Part shown: one piece after another, positions 1 to 9,586 of the stretch
How positions within the stretch are numbered: the first letter of the stretch is position 1
How the letters are laid out: each line of letters starts with the position of its first letter
Origin: Marinifilum caeruleilacunae
GTDB lineage: Bacteria > Bacteroidota > Bacteroidia > Bacteroidales > Marinifilaceae
Direction: 5' to 3'
Length of the DNA: 64,000 nt
NCBI RefSeq assembly: GCF_013141825.1
Contig: NZ_RZNH01000012.1
Location: forward strand, 1-64,000
Notes under the pieces: generated by a model
Seen by the model: only the letters and a program-made list of their open reading frames with translations
Told to the model about the DNA's origin: nothing
Databases searched by the model: none
Program-made: the position numbers and the translations under genes

Positions 1-73
1 AACACTTTCTAAAGGAACTGGAGGAGTATATAAATTACTACAATAATATTAGAATAAAGACTCATTTAAACGG

Positions 74-102
74 ATTGAGTCCGGTAAAATACCGAACTCA
101 AT
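74..102 (-). terminator. Hairpin downstream of purC
   Basis: Two 13-nt arms (74-86 and 90-102) flank an AAA loop. The single mismatch on the plus strand becomes a G-U pair on the minus strand, so the hairpin is best formed in RNA from the purC direction. There is no strong U-run after it, so termination is inferred from position, about 85 nt past the purC stop. Confidence 0.5.
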
Positions 103-187
103 ATCATTAACTTATTTTATAACCGTCCAATATTTGGGGTTCACTTCATTGGAATTCGGCTTTTCTTATATTTTGTAAGCTTATTTT

Positions 188-1135
188 TTACATTTCTTTC
201 AAACAAGCTTCGATATTGTCTTCGATTCTTGCTTTTACGCTTGTTGCTTCAGCTTTCACGAATTTTTCACCAATAATTTGCTCGTACAATTCGATGTAAC
301 GCTCAGAAATCTGATTGATTCTCTCTTCATTCATATCAGGAACTTCTTGTCCTTCCTTACCCTGAAATCCGTTTTCCATCAACCACTCACGAACAAACTC
401 TTTCGACAATTGCTTTTGAGCTTCGCCATTTGCCAAACGCTCTTCGTAACCTTCTGTATAGAAATAACGCGATGAGTCTGGTGTATGAATTTCATCGATC
501 AGGTAAATTTTACCATCTTTTTTACCAAACTCGTATTTGGTATCAACCAAAATCAAGCCTTTTTCAGCTGCAATTTCAGTTCCTCTTTGGAATAGAGCCA
601 ATGTGTACTCTTCCAATTTTGTGTAGTCCTCTTCCGAAACCAATCCCTGCGCTAAGATTTCTTCTCTCGAGATATCCTCATCATGACCTTCCAATGCTTT
701 TGTTGTTGGCGTAAGAATTGGTTTTTCAAACTTTTGGTTTTCAACCATTCCTTCAGGAAGTGGCACACCACATAAAGTTCTTTTACCAGCTTTGTACTCT
801 CTCCACGCATGTCCTGTAAGGTATCCACGAATAACCATCTCTACCATAAATGGTTCTGCAAGATGACCAACTGTTACCATTGGATCTGGAGTAGCAATTT
901 TCCAGTTAGGAACAATATCAGCGGTAGCATCCAAGAAGCGTGCTGCAATTTGGTTTAAAACCTGTCCTTTAAAAGGAATTCCCTTAGGCAAAACAACATC
1001 AAATGCCGAAATACGATCCGAAACAACCATTGCAAGATATTCGTCGTTGATATTATAAACGTCTCTTACCTTACCCTTGTAAACATTTTTTTGATTCGGA
1101 AAATTAAAATCTGTTTTAACAATAGCTTCTTTCAT
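188..1135 (-). CDS. purC: SAICAR synthase (phosphoribosylaminoimidazole-succinocarboxamide synthase)
   Basis: This enzyme joins aspartate to CAIR with ATP to give SAICAR in cytoplasmic purine synthesis. The 315-residue length fits the longer PurC form found in Bacteroidota. The N-terminal KVRDVY motif of the ATP site, the [10 protein letters not shown] motif and the SSRYF segment near residue 222 are all visible. It starts at an ATG with no clear Shine-Dalgarno site. A TATCTTCG element at 1226-1233 (minus strand) could be its -7 box, but no TTG is seen at the usual distance. The neighbouring gene on the same strand, phoH-like, ends 220 nt upstream, so purC is probably transcribed alone. Confidence 0.95.
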   Translation of the reverse strand: MKEAIVKTDFNFPNQKNVYKGKVRDVYNINDEYLAMVVSDRISAFDVVLPKGIPFKGQVLNQIAARFLDATADIVPNWKIATPDPMVTVGHLAEPFMVEMVIRGYLTGHAWREYKAGKRTLCGVPLPEGMVENQKFEKPILTPTTKALEGHDEDISREEILAQGLVSEEDYTKLEEYTLALFQRGTEIAAEKGLILVDTKYEFGKKDGKIYLIDEIHTPDSSRYFYTEGYEERLANGEAQKQLSKEFVREWLMENGFQGKEGQEVPDMNEERINQISERYIELYEQIIGEKFVKAEATSVKARIEDNIEACLKEM

Positions 1136-1355
1136 TGCTCCAAAAAATTCAAATAATTTATAAAACGGTTTCCTTAAAAGCCTATAGTTTATAGCTATTA
1201 GGCCTGGTTATTTTTAAATTCAATGCGAAGATAGATAAAAGTAAGATTGTAAAAAAGAACAAATGTCGAATTTGTTACACAAAAATTTACTTGAACTTAG
1301 CAGTTTGAAAAACGAGCATAAAAATCAATATTTTCATGACTGATAAGTTTTACAA

Positions 1356-2354
1356 TTATTCCTCTTTCTTTTTATCCTCAAGCTTCTTTTCTTTTATTTT
1401 TTGCTCTACCCTTTCGTCTTCTTTTTCGTAGGCTGCAACAATTTCTTTTACCAATCGATGACGGATAATATCCGAACTATCGAACTCAACCATGGCAATT
1501 CCTTTAATTTTTCTAAGGATTCTGAATGCCTGTATTAAACCAGATTGTTGTTTTCGTGGCAAGTCGATTTGGGTAATATCACCCGTAATCATAAATTTAC
1601 CGCTGGTTCCCATTCGGGTAAGAAACATTTTCAGCTGTTTGGTAGTTGTATTTTGAGCCTCATCAAGAATTACAAATGCATCGTTTAATGTACGTCCACG
1701 CATATAGGCCAAAGGTGCAATCTGAATTACTTCTGCTTCCAAATAATCAGCCAGTTTTCGAGGAGGAATCATATCCAGCAAGGCATCGTAAAGCGGTTGC
1801 AAATAAGGATCGATTTTCTCTTTTAAATCGCCAGGAAGAAAACCCAGATTTTCTCCTGCTTCTACTGCTGGTCGGCTTAATATAATGCGTTTCACCTCCT
1901 GGTTTCGAAGCGCTTTTACTGCAAGAGCAATGGCTGTATAGGTTTTACCCGAACCTGCTGGTCCGACTGCAAACACCATATCATTTTTAGCCGCTTTCTC
2001 AACAAGCTTTCGCTGATTGGCTGTTTTTGCACGAATAATCTTCCCATTGTTCCCAAAAATAATTACGCTTTCAGGATCATCGGGATCCTGTATGCCTGGA
2101 GTATTTTCAAGGATAATGCGTTTGATATTGGAAAGAGTAAGTACATTGTATTGGTTGTAGTGCTGGATCAACAAATTCATTTTGTCCTCGAATACCTCGA
2201 GTATTTTATTCTCTCCGCTTGCAATGATCTCATTACCTCTTCCTACTATTTTTAGTTTAGGGAACATTTCCTTTATCACTTCAAGCTTTGCATTGTTAAT
2301 TCCGTAAAATTCAAGAGGGTCAATTACCCCTAGCGATATACTCTTTTCAATCAT
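1356..2354 (-). CDS. PhoH-like ATPase
   Basis: A cytoplasmic P-loop ATPase of the PhoH/PhoL family, thought to act in RNA metabolism or under stress; the precise substrate is not established. At 332 residues it has the usual PhoH layout: an N-terminal small domain, a Walker A motif GPAGSGKT near residue 133, and a Walker B-like motif VILDEAQN. The C-terminal 25 residues are almost entirely Lys and Glu, a low-complexity charged tail. The ATG start is the first in frame. It diverges from the small monooxygenase gene at 2443, leaving an 88-nt shared promoter region. Confidence 0.9.
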   Translation of the reverse strand: MIEKSISLGVIDPLEFYGINNAKLEVIKEMFPKLKIVGRGNEIIASGENKILEVFEDKMNLLIQHYNQYNVLTLSNIKRIILENTPGIQDPDDPESVIIFGNNGKIIRAKTANQRKLVEKAAKNDMVFAVGPAGSGKTYTAIALAVKALRNQEVKRIILSRPAVEAGENLGFLPGDLKEKIDPYLQPLYDALLDMIPPRKLADYLEAEVIQIAPLAYMRGRTLNDAFVILDEAQNTTTKQLKMFLTRMGTSGKFMITGDITQIDLPRKQQSGLIQAFRILRKIKGIAMVEFDSSDIIRHRLVKEIVAAYEKEDERVEQKIKEKKLEDKKKEE

Positions 2355-2442
2355 ATAATTTCATTACTTTTGAGCTCACAAATTAGTTATTAATTCTGAT
2401 TTGTGACCTCATAACAAGTGAAAATTATCAAATAAAATTGCA

Positions 2443-2721
2443 ATGATTATTCGATTTGTAAAACTTGAAATACAAAGCAAACACATTGAAGATTTTAAAA
2501 TGCTGACAAGGAATGAAAAAGCTGATATATTGGCTTTCGAAGGTTGTTCACATTTAGAGGTTTTGCAGGATAAAAATAATCCATGTATTTTCTTTACAGT
2601 AAGCCATTGGGAATCGGAATTGGCCTTGAACCAATATCGGGAATCAGATTTTTTTCGTGGCAACTGGAATCAGGTAAAACAATGGTTCGCCAACAAACCA
2701 GAAGCCTGGAGTCTTGTGTAA
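2443..2721 (+). CDS. Antibiotic biosynthesis monooxygenase (ABM) domain protein
   Basis: A 92-residue single-domain protein with the dimeric alpha-beta barrel pattern of the ABM/YgiN family: an MIIRFVKLEI opening strand, a central CSHLEVLQD strand, then ISFTVSHW-like strand with FTVSHWESE and a helix before a WF segment. Family members include quinol and heme monooxygenases as well as proteins with no known reaction, so the substrate cannot be named. It probably works in the cytoplasm without a cofactor. It diverges from the phoH-like gene and is followed by a 205-nt gap before a sensor kinase. Confidence 0.8.
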   Translation: MIIRFVKLEIQSKHIEDFKMLTRNEKADILAFEGCSHLEVLQDKNNPCIFFTVSHWESELALNQYRESDFFRGNWNQVKQWFANKPEAWSLV

Positions 2722-2926
2722 TTTTATTACCCCATTACATTTTCCTCATTAACGATATTTTTTACTTTATATTCAAAACTTATAGTATACAATAAATTTT
2801 TGTGTCTTTTTACAACTTTTAACCAAAGCATTCGTAAAGTAGTTTGGACAAATCATAAGATTGTTATTATTTAGCAACTCGAAAACGACTAGACAACCCA
2901 ATACAACTACTTATTTACATTTATTT

Positions 2927-4495
2927 ATGAATAAAGACATTAGACACATCAAGCAATTCTTTATTGCTACCAGTATTGGATTCATTTTTTTATTGGCATC
3001 TTCATTAATATGGAATATCCACGAAGAAAAACGAACAACCTACGAGCTGGCCAGAGTCGAAGCCATAGGAAATCATAATAAAGATCTTACTTTCCGACGC
3101 TGGGCTGCAATGCATGGTGGTGTTTATGTTCCGGTAACCGAACATATCAAACCTAACGAATATCTCGATTTTATTCCGGAAAGAGACATTACAACTGCCA
3201 GTGGTCAAAAGCTAACCCTAATTAATCCGGCTTACATGACTCGCCTGGCATTTGAACTTGCCGAAGAGCAAACCGGTGAAAAAGGGCATATCACCAGTCT
3301 GGACCCCTTACGCCCCGAAAACAATCCTGATGAGTGGGAAAGCAAGGCCTTACACTTATTCAAAACAGGCGTTAAGGATTACAGCAGCATCGAAATGATT
3401 GACAACAAGGAATACTTACGATACATGAGACCAATGGTGGTTGAAGAGGGCTGTATCAAATGTCATGAATCGCAAAACTACAAGTTAGGCGATATTTATG
3501 GTGGTATTAGTGTTGCCATTCCCATGGAAAAATACGCTCCTATTTTAAAAACCAAAATACTCGACTATGCCTATTCTCACTTGATTATTGCTATTGTCGG
3601 TATATTTTTAGGATGGTTGGCTTACCGAAGAACTTTACGATCGGTAAAAGAACGAAACCTTTCTCAGGAGAAAGTTTTGGCAAATGAAACACTACTAAAA
3701 GAAAAGAACAAAGAACTTACCTATGCGAAAGAAAAAGCTGAAGAGAGCGATCGACTGAAAACCATTTTTCTTCAGAACATGAGTCACGAAATCAGAACTC
3801 CAATGAATGCTATTCTTGGTTTCTCATCATTAATACCAAACGAGTTTGATAATCGACGAAAGTTAATTGAATATACAGATATCATTAATCAGCGAGGCAA
3901 CGATTTGCTCTGTATTCTGAATGACTTGCTCGATATTTCCAGGATTGAATCGGAAAAGATTGAGATATATCCCGAACAGTTTGGCTTAAAAAATTTCCTC
4001 ATGGAACTAAAGGCAATTGCCGAAGCCAATCAAAGCCGTTTCGATAAGCATCACATTCAGATTCTTGTGCCTCATCAAACCTGTGCCGAAAATATCAGTT
4101 TAAACACTGATAAGGGAAAACTAAACCAGATTTTTTCTAACTTAATCAGCAATGCATTTAAGTTTACACACGAAGGTAATATTGAAATTGGCTATAAAAT
4201 AATCGACCAGGACATTCACTTTTTTGTATCGGATACAGGAATCGGAATTCCAAAAGAAGAATTAAATCATGTATTTGAACGATTCTCCCAGGTAGATCAG
4301 AGTATCAGCCGACAACATGAAGGAACAGGCTTGGGATTATCAATTGTTAAAGGACTGATTACACTCCTTAATGGTAGCATTAAAGTTGAATCGACTCCGG
4401 GAATGGGAAGTAAATTTAGCTTTTCAATCCCCATTGATGGATATCCGTTGGAAGAAAATATTCAAACAAAACTAGAATTTGAAGCACACTCATGA
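2927..4495 (+). CDS. Membrane histidine kinase with heme-c type (Tll0287/DUF3365-like) sensor domain
   Basis: A 522-residue sensor kinase. An N-terminal membrane segment (about residues 10-30) is followed by a periplasmic domain with a RRWAAMHGGVYVPV stretch, a signature of the Tll0287-like/DUF3365 sensor. A CIKCH motif (Cys176, Cys179, His180) fits covalent c-type heme. A second membrane segment (about 215-235) leads into a coiled coil, a HisKA box MSHEIRTPMN (His287) and an ATPase domain with GTGLGLSIVKG. No receiver is fused. The likely signal is redox state, a gas or heme-bound ligand. The frame is open further upstream to a TTG at 2861, but the ATG at 2927 lies directly before the signal anchor and is preferred. 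The next gene overlaps by 4 nt. Confidence 0.85.
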   Translation: MNKDIRHIKQFFIATSIGFIFLLASSLIWNIHEEKRTTYELARVEAIGNHNKDLTFRRWAAMHGGVYVPVTEHIKPNEYLDFIPERDITTASGQKLTLINPAYMTRLAFELAEEQTGEKGHITSLDPLRPENNPDEWESKALHLFKTGVKDYSSIEMIDNKEYLRYMRPMVVEEGCIKCHESQNYKLGDIYGGISVAIPMEKYAPILKTKILDYAYSHLIIAIVGIFLGWLAYRRTLRSVKERNLSQEKVLANETLLKEKNKELTYAKEKAEESDRLKTIFLQNMSHEIRTPMNAILGFSSLIPNEFDNRRKLIEYTDIINQRGNDLLCILNDLLDISRIESEKIEIYPEQFGLKNFLMELKAIAEANQSRFDKHHIQILVPHQTCAENISLNTDKGKLNQIFSNLISNAFKFTHEGNIEIGYKIIDQDIHFFVSDTGIGIPKEELNHVFERFSQVDQSISRQHEGTGLGLSIVKGLITLLNGSIKVESTPGMGSKFSFSIPIDGYPLEENIQTKLEFEAHS

Positions 4496-4947
4496 TTTCC
4501 AATTACAAAACCGGCAAACTGCCCCCAAATTTTATGATGCTGGGGATTTTATTCCTATTCATCGGAATCGTAATAATTCTTGATGAAGGACTCGCCGGCA
4601 TCATGTTTATTCTCCTGGCTTTGCCTTTTTTACTAACTCATTCTGGTTTGAGTATCGATTTGGAAAAACAACAAATCAGGAAGTTCACCAGTTTATTGGG
4701 AATTAAATTTGGTTCCTGGATCGATGTATCGGGAACCAGCAAACTTTTAATTGGAAAAATCAGGCAAAACAAAGGAATGGCTGTACTTTCAATTTCAAGA
4801 AACGAAATCAGCTTTACCTACAAGCTATACGCAATAATCGATAACCGACGATGCGAAATTGTTTCGGGAAATTACGATTTTGTTAAGGATGTGGCCAAAC
4901 AAATATCAGATCGTACGGGAGCCCAAATTAAAAGTGCGGAAAAATAG
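4492..4947 (+). CDS. Small two-span membrane protein of unknown function
   Basis: A 151-residue protein starting in an ATGA overlap with the heme-sensor kinase stop, so the two are translationally coupled. Residues 14-48 form one or two hydrophobic membrane spans; the remainder, about 100 residues, is a soluble mixed domain with a possible PH-like strand pattern (GLSIDLEKQQIRKFT, then GSWIDVSG). I do not recognise a named family. Tight coupling suggests a role tied to the kinase, but the sequence alone does not show what it is. Confidence 0.75.
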   Translation: MISNYKTGKLPPNFMMLGILFLFIGIVIILDEGLAGIMFILLALPFLLTHSGLSIDLEKQQIRKFTSLLGIKFGSWIDVSGTSKLLIGKIRQNKGMAVLSISRNEISFTYKLYAIIDNRRCEIVSGNYDFVKDVAKQISDRTGAQIKSAEK

Positions 4948-4996
4948 TCTGGCTGCCTTTCAAATAAAAAAATCAAAAAGCGGTACAGCTGCAAAA

Positions 4997-5004
4997 TACT
5001 TTTG
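4997..5004 (+). promoter_or_regulatory. Candidate -7 element for mazG
   Basis: TACTTTTG matches the Bacteroidota -7 consensus TAnnTTTG exactly and lies 36 nt before the mazG start. No TTG is seen 19 nt upstream, so the promoter is only half supported. Confidence 0.4.
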
Positions 5005-5039
5005 TAAATTTGATTTTCGATTAGAACAAATGCAAAAGT

Positions 5040-5816
5040 ATGGATAGAAAATTAAAAGCCTTCGAGCGCTTATTAGATATAATGGACCAACTTCGGGAAG
5101 GTTGTCCGTGGGACAAAAAACAAACTTTCGAAAGTCTTAGAACCCTTACCATTGAGGAAACCTACGAATTGGCCGATTCGATTTTGAAAGGCGATAAACA
5201 AGAAATCAAAAAGGAATTGGGCGACATCTTGCTTCACATTGTTTTTTATGCAAAAATTGGTTCGGAAACCAATGACTTCGACATTGCCGATGTGTGCGAC
5301 GGAATTAGTGAAAAGTTAATCTATCGCCATCCCCATATTTTTAGCGATACCAAAGTTGCCGATGCCAAAGAGGTAGAGGAAAACTGGGAACAATTAAAAC
5401 TAAAGGAAAAAGATGGAAACAAATCGGTTCTCGAAGGAGTTCCTCACTCCTTGCCTGCCCTTGTAAAAGCAAATCGCATACAAGATAAAGTTCGTGGCGT
5501 AGGCTTCGATTGGGACGAAAAAGAGCAAGTTTGGGAGAAAGTGAGTGAAGAGATGCAGGAGGTTGAAAACGAAATCAGAAATGGAGACCAGGACAAAATG
5601 GAACAGGAGTTCGGTGATTTGTTCTTCTCGCTGATTAATGCTGCCCGCTTGTATGGTGTAAATCCTGAAAATGCCCTGGAAAGAACCAACCAAAAGTTCA
5701 TGAAGCGATTCAATTATCTTGAAAGTAAAACCTTAAAACAAGGTAGAAACTTAAAAGAGATGAACCTGGAAGAAATGGACGAAATCTGGGAAGAGGCAAA
5801 ACAGTTTGACAAATAA
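5040..5816 (+). CDS. mazG: Nucleoside triphosphate pyrophosphohydrolase MazG
   Basis: This enzyme hydrolyses (d)NTPs to monophosphates and pyrophosphate, clearing abnormal nucleotides in the cytoplasm. The 258 residues hold two MazG folds: the first has CPWDKKQTFESL and EETYELADSI with GDILLHIVFYA; the second has EEMQEVENEI and EFGDLFFSLINAAR. These supply the acidic Mg-binding residues. The length matches full-size E. coli-type MazG, not the short phage form. It sits alone, with gaps of 92 nt before and 84 nt after; there is no adjacent mazE/mazF toxin pair. Confidence 0.95.
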   Translation: MDRKLKAFERLLDIMDQLREGCPWDKKQTFESLRTLTIEETYELADSILKGDKQEIKKELGDILLHIVFYAKIGSETNDFDIADVCDGISEKLIYRHPHIFSDTKVADAKEVEENWEQLKLKEKDGNKSVLEGVPHSLPALVKANRIQDKVRGVGFDWDEKEQVWEKVSEEMQEVENEIRNGDQDKMEQEFGDLFFSLINAARLYGVNPENALERTNQKFMKRFNYLESKTLKQGRNLKEMNLEEMDEIWEEAKQFDK

Positions 5817-5900
5817 TATTTCTCTTGCCTGTATGTAAAGTAGCTTCAGTAAAATGTGTTAACTTTAAATACAGATCAGTTACACTTTAAGATTAGCCTT

Positions 5901-7193
5901 ATGAACATACTTCAAATCATACCCGGATCGGGAGGAAGCTTCTATTGCGGAAATTGCTTACGCGATGATAAATTTTACCTGGCAATGAAAAAACAGGGAC
6001 ATCAAGTTACCAAATTACCCATGTACCTTCCCCTTTTCTCCGATGAACATGATTTGAACGAAGTGCCTGTTTTTTATGGGGCAATCAGCATTTATTTGAA
6101 GCAGCTTTACCCCATTTTTCAAAAGGCTCCTGCCTGGGTCGACAAGTTGTTGAATTCGAAACCAATGCTTAAACTCGCTGCAAGCATGGCCGGTTCTACC
6201 AGTGCAAAAGGATTGGAGGAAATGACCATTTCGATGCTCATGGGCGAAGAAGGCAAGCAAAAAGAAGAATTGCACCGCATGGTAAGCTGGATGGCTGAGC
6301 ATCTGCAACCAGATGTAATTCATTTATCGAATGCGCTCTTGCTTGGCCTGGCGCCAAAGTTACGCGAAGAATTTCCTAATGCAGTAATTGTTTGCTCCTT
6401 GCAAGATGAAGATGTATGGGTTGATGCCATGAATGACTCCTTTCGGGATAAAATTTGGAAACTGATGAGTGAGAAAGCAGAAGCAGTGGATGGTTTTATT
6501 GCGGTTTCTGATTTTTATGCAAAAGTCTCACTGGCAAAAATGGACATCCCAGAAAGCAAAGTTTTCATCAACCATTTGGGAGTTGAACCTACAGATTACC
6601 AGGTAAAATCCTTTAAAGAGAAAAAACGAAACATTGGATACATTTCAAGAATGTGCGAAGCCAATGGCTTTGATATCATCATTGATGCTTTTATCCTACT
6701 AAAGAAAGATCAGGAGTTTGAGGATGTAATTCTGGTTTTAACTGGTGGATCGACTGGTGATGACAAGGGAATTTTAAAGGAAAGTGAAAAGAAATTAAAA
6801 AAAGCAAAGCTTTGGAATGAGGTAGAATTCCATGAAGATTTCGATGGAATTGGACGACACGATTTCTTTGGTAAAGTACAAATGATTTCTGTTCCTGTTC
6901 GCAATGGCGAAGCTTTTGGACTGTACCTTTTAGAAAGTATGGCATCGGGTGTTCCTGTTGTACAACCAAAATTGGGTGCATTTCCCGAGATTGTTGAAAA
7001 ATCGAAGGGTGGAATTACATTCGATCAAAACAACAGCGAAGCACTTTGTACTGCTTTAAAAGAGTTACTTCGCGACCAGGAAAAACTGCAAGAATTATCG
7101 CTTAGCTGCCGAAATGGAGTTGAGAAAGAGTTCAACATATCCGGGCAAACCAAAAACCTGCTAAACATTTACAATCAACTTACTAGAAATTAA
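5901..7193 (+). CDS. Family 4-type glycosyltransferase
   Basis: A 430-residue GT-B glycosyltransferase that transfers a sugar from a nucleotide donor; the acceptor is unknown. The N-terminus MNILQIIPGSGGSFYCGN is a first Rossmann strand with a glycine-rich acceptor loop, and the C-terminal half has an ISRMCEANGFD strand and a FGLYLLESMASGVPVV donor motif (the EX7E type). The frame is open 15 codons upstream to 5856, but the ATG at 5901 begins exactly at the expected first strand and is preferred. It has no signal peptide or membrane span. It is not next to other sugar genes, so its product is not indicated by context. Confidence 0.85.
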   Translation: MNILQIIPGSGGSFYCGNCLRDDKFYLAMKKQGHQVTKLPMYLPLFSDEHDLNEVPVFYGAISIYLKQLYPIFQKAPAWVDKLLNSKPMLKLAASMAGSTSAKGLEEMTISMLMGEEGKQKEELHRMVSWMAEHLQPDVIHLSNALLLGLAPKLREEFPNAVIVCSLQDEDVWVDAMNDSFRDKIWKLMSEKAEAVDGFIAVSDFYAKVSLAKMDIPESKVFINHLGVEPTDYQVKSFKEKKRNIGYISRMCEANGFDIIIDAFILLKKDQEFEDVILVLTGGSTGDDKGILKESEKKLKKAKLWNEVEFHEDFDGIGRHDFFGKVQMISVPVRNGEAFGLYLLESMASGVPVVQPKLGAFPEIVEKSKGGITFDQNNSEALCTALKELLRDQEKLQELSLSCRNGVEKEFNISGQTKNLLNIYNQLTRN

Positions 7194-7289
7194 TTCATTT
7201 TCATAAAAATTCAATCTACTACAAAACAATTGCTATATTTATGGTAATAATTACTATTTTATTATCGTAAATACTTAAAACCCTATGCA

Positions 7290-7862
7290 ATGAGTAGAGT
7301 AAGACTTGAAATAGATGGAATTCGAATTTATCGTCCCAAAAAGAACTGGAAACTATATTTCGTGGTGGTTGCCGACCATCCTAGCGAAAAGGATAAAATG
7401 ATTGTTAGCACCATTCCCCAGGAACCCTTTAAATTAAGCAAGCGACACGAGAACGAGTATTTTTTTGATACCGATCAGGAAGGATCGGAAGGCTTGTACA
7501 TTTTGAGTAGGGAAATGCCCAAAGACAGGGAGTTGAATGTTCACATCTATTTGCGCCATACCCGGAAATCGAATCGAAATTTAGGCGAAATATTGGCAGA
7601 TATTGAAAATGGTATTGCTGGCGAAGCTTTTGGTATTGTTACTGATATTGTAGGAGCTGCAACTGTTCCGTGGTTGGTGATTTCGAAAAAAGCAGTTTCG
7701 TTGGTAGGAAAAATTCTAAAAGATATTCCCGACAGAGATTTTGGATTTGTGAGTGCCTTTGAACGATTTGGGGATGAGTTTGAGACACAAACCGAAATTG
7801 ACAGAGAAAAGGATTTTACCGGAGATGCTTCCTTAATTTACAGTTGGTCGATGGAAGAGTAA
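7290..7862 (+). CDS. Conserved-looking protein of unknown function
   Basis: A 190-residue soluble protein that I do not recognise. The N-terminal 90 residues look like a beta-rich domain (RVRLEIDGIRIYRP, then WKLYFVVVADHPS) like those seen in small beta-sandwich proteins. A glycine- and alanine-rich segment from about 108 to 148 (GIAGEAFGIVTDIVGAA, VPWLVISKKAVSLVG) is hydrophobic enough to touch or cross a membrane. The C-terminus is acidic. There is no signal peptide. It stands alone, 96 nt after the glycosyltransferase, and ends at a strong bidirectional terminator. Confidence 0.7.
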   Translation: MSRVRLEIDGIRIYRPKKNWKLYFVVVADHPSEKDKMIVSTIPQEPFKLSKRHENEYFFDTDQEGSEGLYILSREMPKDRELNVHIYLRHTRKSNRNLGEILADIENGIAGEAFGIVTDIVGAATVPWLVISKKAVSLVGKILKDIPDRDFGFVSAFERFGDEFETQTEIDREKDFTGDASLIYSWSMEE

Positions 7863-7884
7863 TAAAAATTACATGATGATAAAA

Positions 7885-7920
7885 AAAGAACGCAAAGCAT
7901 AATTCCTTTGCGTTCTTTTA
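7885..7920. terminator. Bidirectional intrinsic terminator
   Basis: Perfect 14-nt arms (7885-7898 and 7907-7920) around an 8-nt loop, with A-runs on the left and T-runs on the right, sit between two converging genes. It can terminate both the unknown gene at 7290 and the acyl-CoA ligase gene. Confidence 0.9.
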
Positions 7921-7945
7921 TTTTTATAATGTTTTTCAAATCATT

Positions 7946-9586
7946 TTAATGATATAAAAATCTCTTGATTTTGTGAGTTGCTGTTTTTTGGAAAGGATCG
8001 ACATGCGCAACAACCATTTGTACCTGCGAGAATTTATTGACACGAGAATTTACATAAACCTGTAACTCTGCAATCAACTCATCAACGGTATGATCTACAT
8101 AGCCTTCCACTTCTTTCTTAAGATGTTTGTACTGTTGCTCAAGCTCCTCATAATTAAAGTGAACCATGGCCACCAGCTTTCCTTTCTTCTCTACCACAAT
8201 CGACTCCACAACATGCTTAAAGTTGTTGATTACCGATTCAATTTCTTCCGGGTAGATATTCTCACCACTCGCACCAACAATCATATTCTTAAGTCGACCT
8301 TCAATGTACAAGTAATTGTCTTTATCCATCTTAGCCAAATCGCCAGTTTTAAACCAACCATCTTCGGTTAAGACTTCTTTGGTTTTTTCAGGTTCTTTGT
8401 AATAACCCAACATTACATTATCGCCTTTGGCCCAAACTTCTCCAATCTGGGTTACAGGATCAGGATTATGAATTTTTAGTTCCACACCCATTAATGCCGG
8501 CCCAGTTGATTGAAACCTGGTTTTCGATGGTCCTATACCTGCCAGTAATGGTGCGGTTTCGGTTAAACCATACCCAATGGCATATGGAAATTTTGCTTCA
8601 CGTAAAAATCGCTCAACATTCGAATTTAACTTGGCACCACCAATTCCAAAAAAGGTCAGTTCTCCACCAAAAGTCTGCATGAGCTTCTTCCCTGCTATTG
8701 CATTTAATCTTTTCCTGAAAAATGGAATCTTATATAAAAACCTGGTGATTGCTTTCGAATTGATCGACTGAAGAACTTTTCCCTGGTAAATTTTCTCAAT
8801 AATAAGTGGAACAGAAAACATTACCGTTGGTTTAACCTCTTTAAACGCCGAAATCAGCAATGAAGGAACCGGGGTTTTACCCAGGTAATAAATACATGCT
8901 CCTGCAATCATTGGAATTACATAGCCCAAAGTATTTTCGTAGGTATGAGATAGCGGAAGAATGGATAAAAAACGATCCTTTTCATCGATTGGATGAATGG
9001 TTTTTGCTCTGCTAGCATTTGAACAAATGTTCTTGTGCGAAAGCATTACTCCCTTCGAATTTCCTGTTGTTCCAGAGGTATAGATTATGGCAGCCAAATC
9101 GTCTTCCTCAACCTGGTATTCCATCTGCGATTGAACAGAGGAATCGAACTGACAAGCCACAGCTTCCCCAATAATTGAATAATCTTCGATTGCAATTTTA
9201 TACTGAAGACTCTCAGCCTTGATATTGTCCAATTTTGGAAGCAAGCCATTTGAAACCAATATTACTTTAGCTTCCGAATGTTGTAAAATATTCTCTATTT
9301 CGCTTAGGCTAAAATCGGGCAACATTGGCACAACAACTGCGCCCATAAAAACAGTTGCATAATAAGCCATACCCCAATTGGGCATATTGGTACTTAGAAG
9401 TGCAACTTTATCGCCTGGTTTTATCCCAAGCTTCTCGTAAAATGCGATTAAAGATTTAATGGTTGAATCAACTTCCTTGTAGGTTAAAGGATTTTGTCCC
9501 ACTAGAGCCATTGCGTTACAGTTTCCATACTTTTTAACCGTAGTTTCAAACAAAGCTGGAAAGGTAAACTTATTAATGTTTTCCAT
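7946..9586 (-). CDS. Long-chain acyl-CoA synthetase / AMP-dependent ligase
   Basis: A 546-residue adenylate-forming ligase that activates a fatty or other carboxylic acid to its acyl-CoA through an acyl-AMP. It has the P-loop IIYTSGTTGNSKGV, the A5 motif GYGLTETAP, the A7/A8 motifs KTGDLAKMD and GRLKNMIV, and a C-terminal lysine in THKIKR. The frame stays open 49 codons upstream, but that stretch is basic and unlike the family; the ATG at 9586 begins with the usual MENINKFTFPALFE opening and is chosen. A TATCTTGC element near 9655 (minus strand) might be its -7 box. It diverges from the amidase gene. Confidence 0.9.
   Translation of the reverse strand: MENINKFTFPALFETTVKKYGNCNAMALVGQNPLTYKEVDSTIKSLIAFYEKLGIKPGDKVALLSTNMPNWGMAYYATVFMGAVVVPMLPDFSLSEIENILQHSEAKVILVSNGLLPKLDNIKAESLQYKIAIEDYSIIGEAVACQFDSSVQSQMEYQVEEDDLAAIIYTSGTTGNSKGVMLSHKNICSNASRAKTIHPIDEKDRFLSILPLSHTYENTLGYVIPMIAGACIYYLGKTPVPSLLISAFKEVKPTVMFSVPLIIEKIYQGKVLQSINSKAITRFLYKIPFFRKRLNAIAGKKLMQTFGGELTFFGIGGAKLNSNVERFLREAKFPYAIGYGLTETAPLLAGIGPSKTRFQSTGPALMGVELKIHNPDPVTQIGEVWAKGDNVMLGYYKEPEKTKEVLTEDGWFKTGDLAKMDKDNYLYIEGRLKNMIVGASGENIYPEEIESVINNFKHVVESIVVEKKGKLVAMVHFNYEELEQQYKHLKKEVEGYVDHTVDELIAELQVYVNSRVNKFSQVQMVVAHVDPFQKTATHKIKRFLYH

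Noticed and set aside
2861-2926. TTG start extending the heme-sensor kinase by 22 residues
   Set aside because: The extra stretch is polar and unlike a signal anchor; the ATG at 2927 precedes the membrane segment directly.
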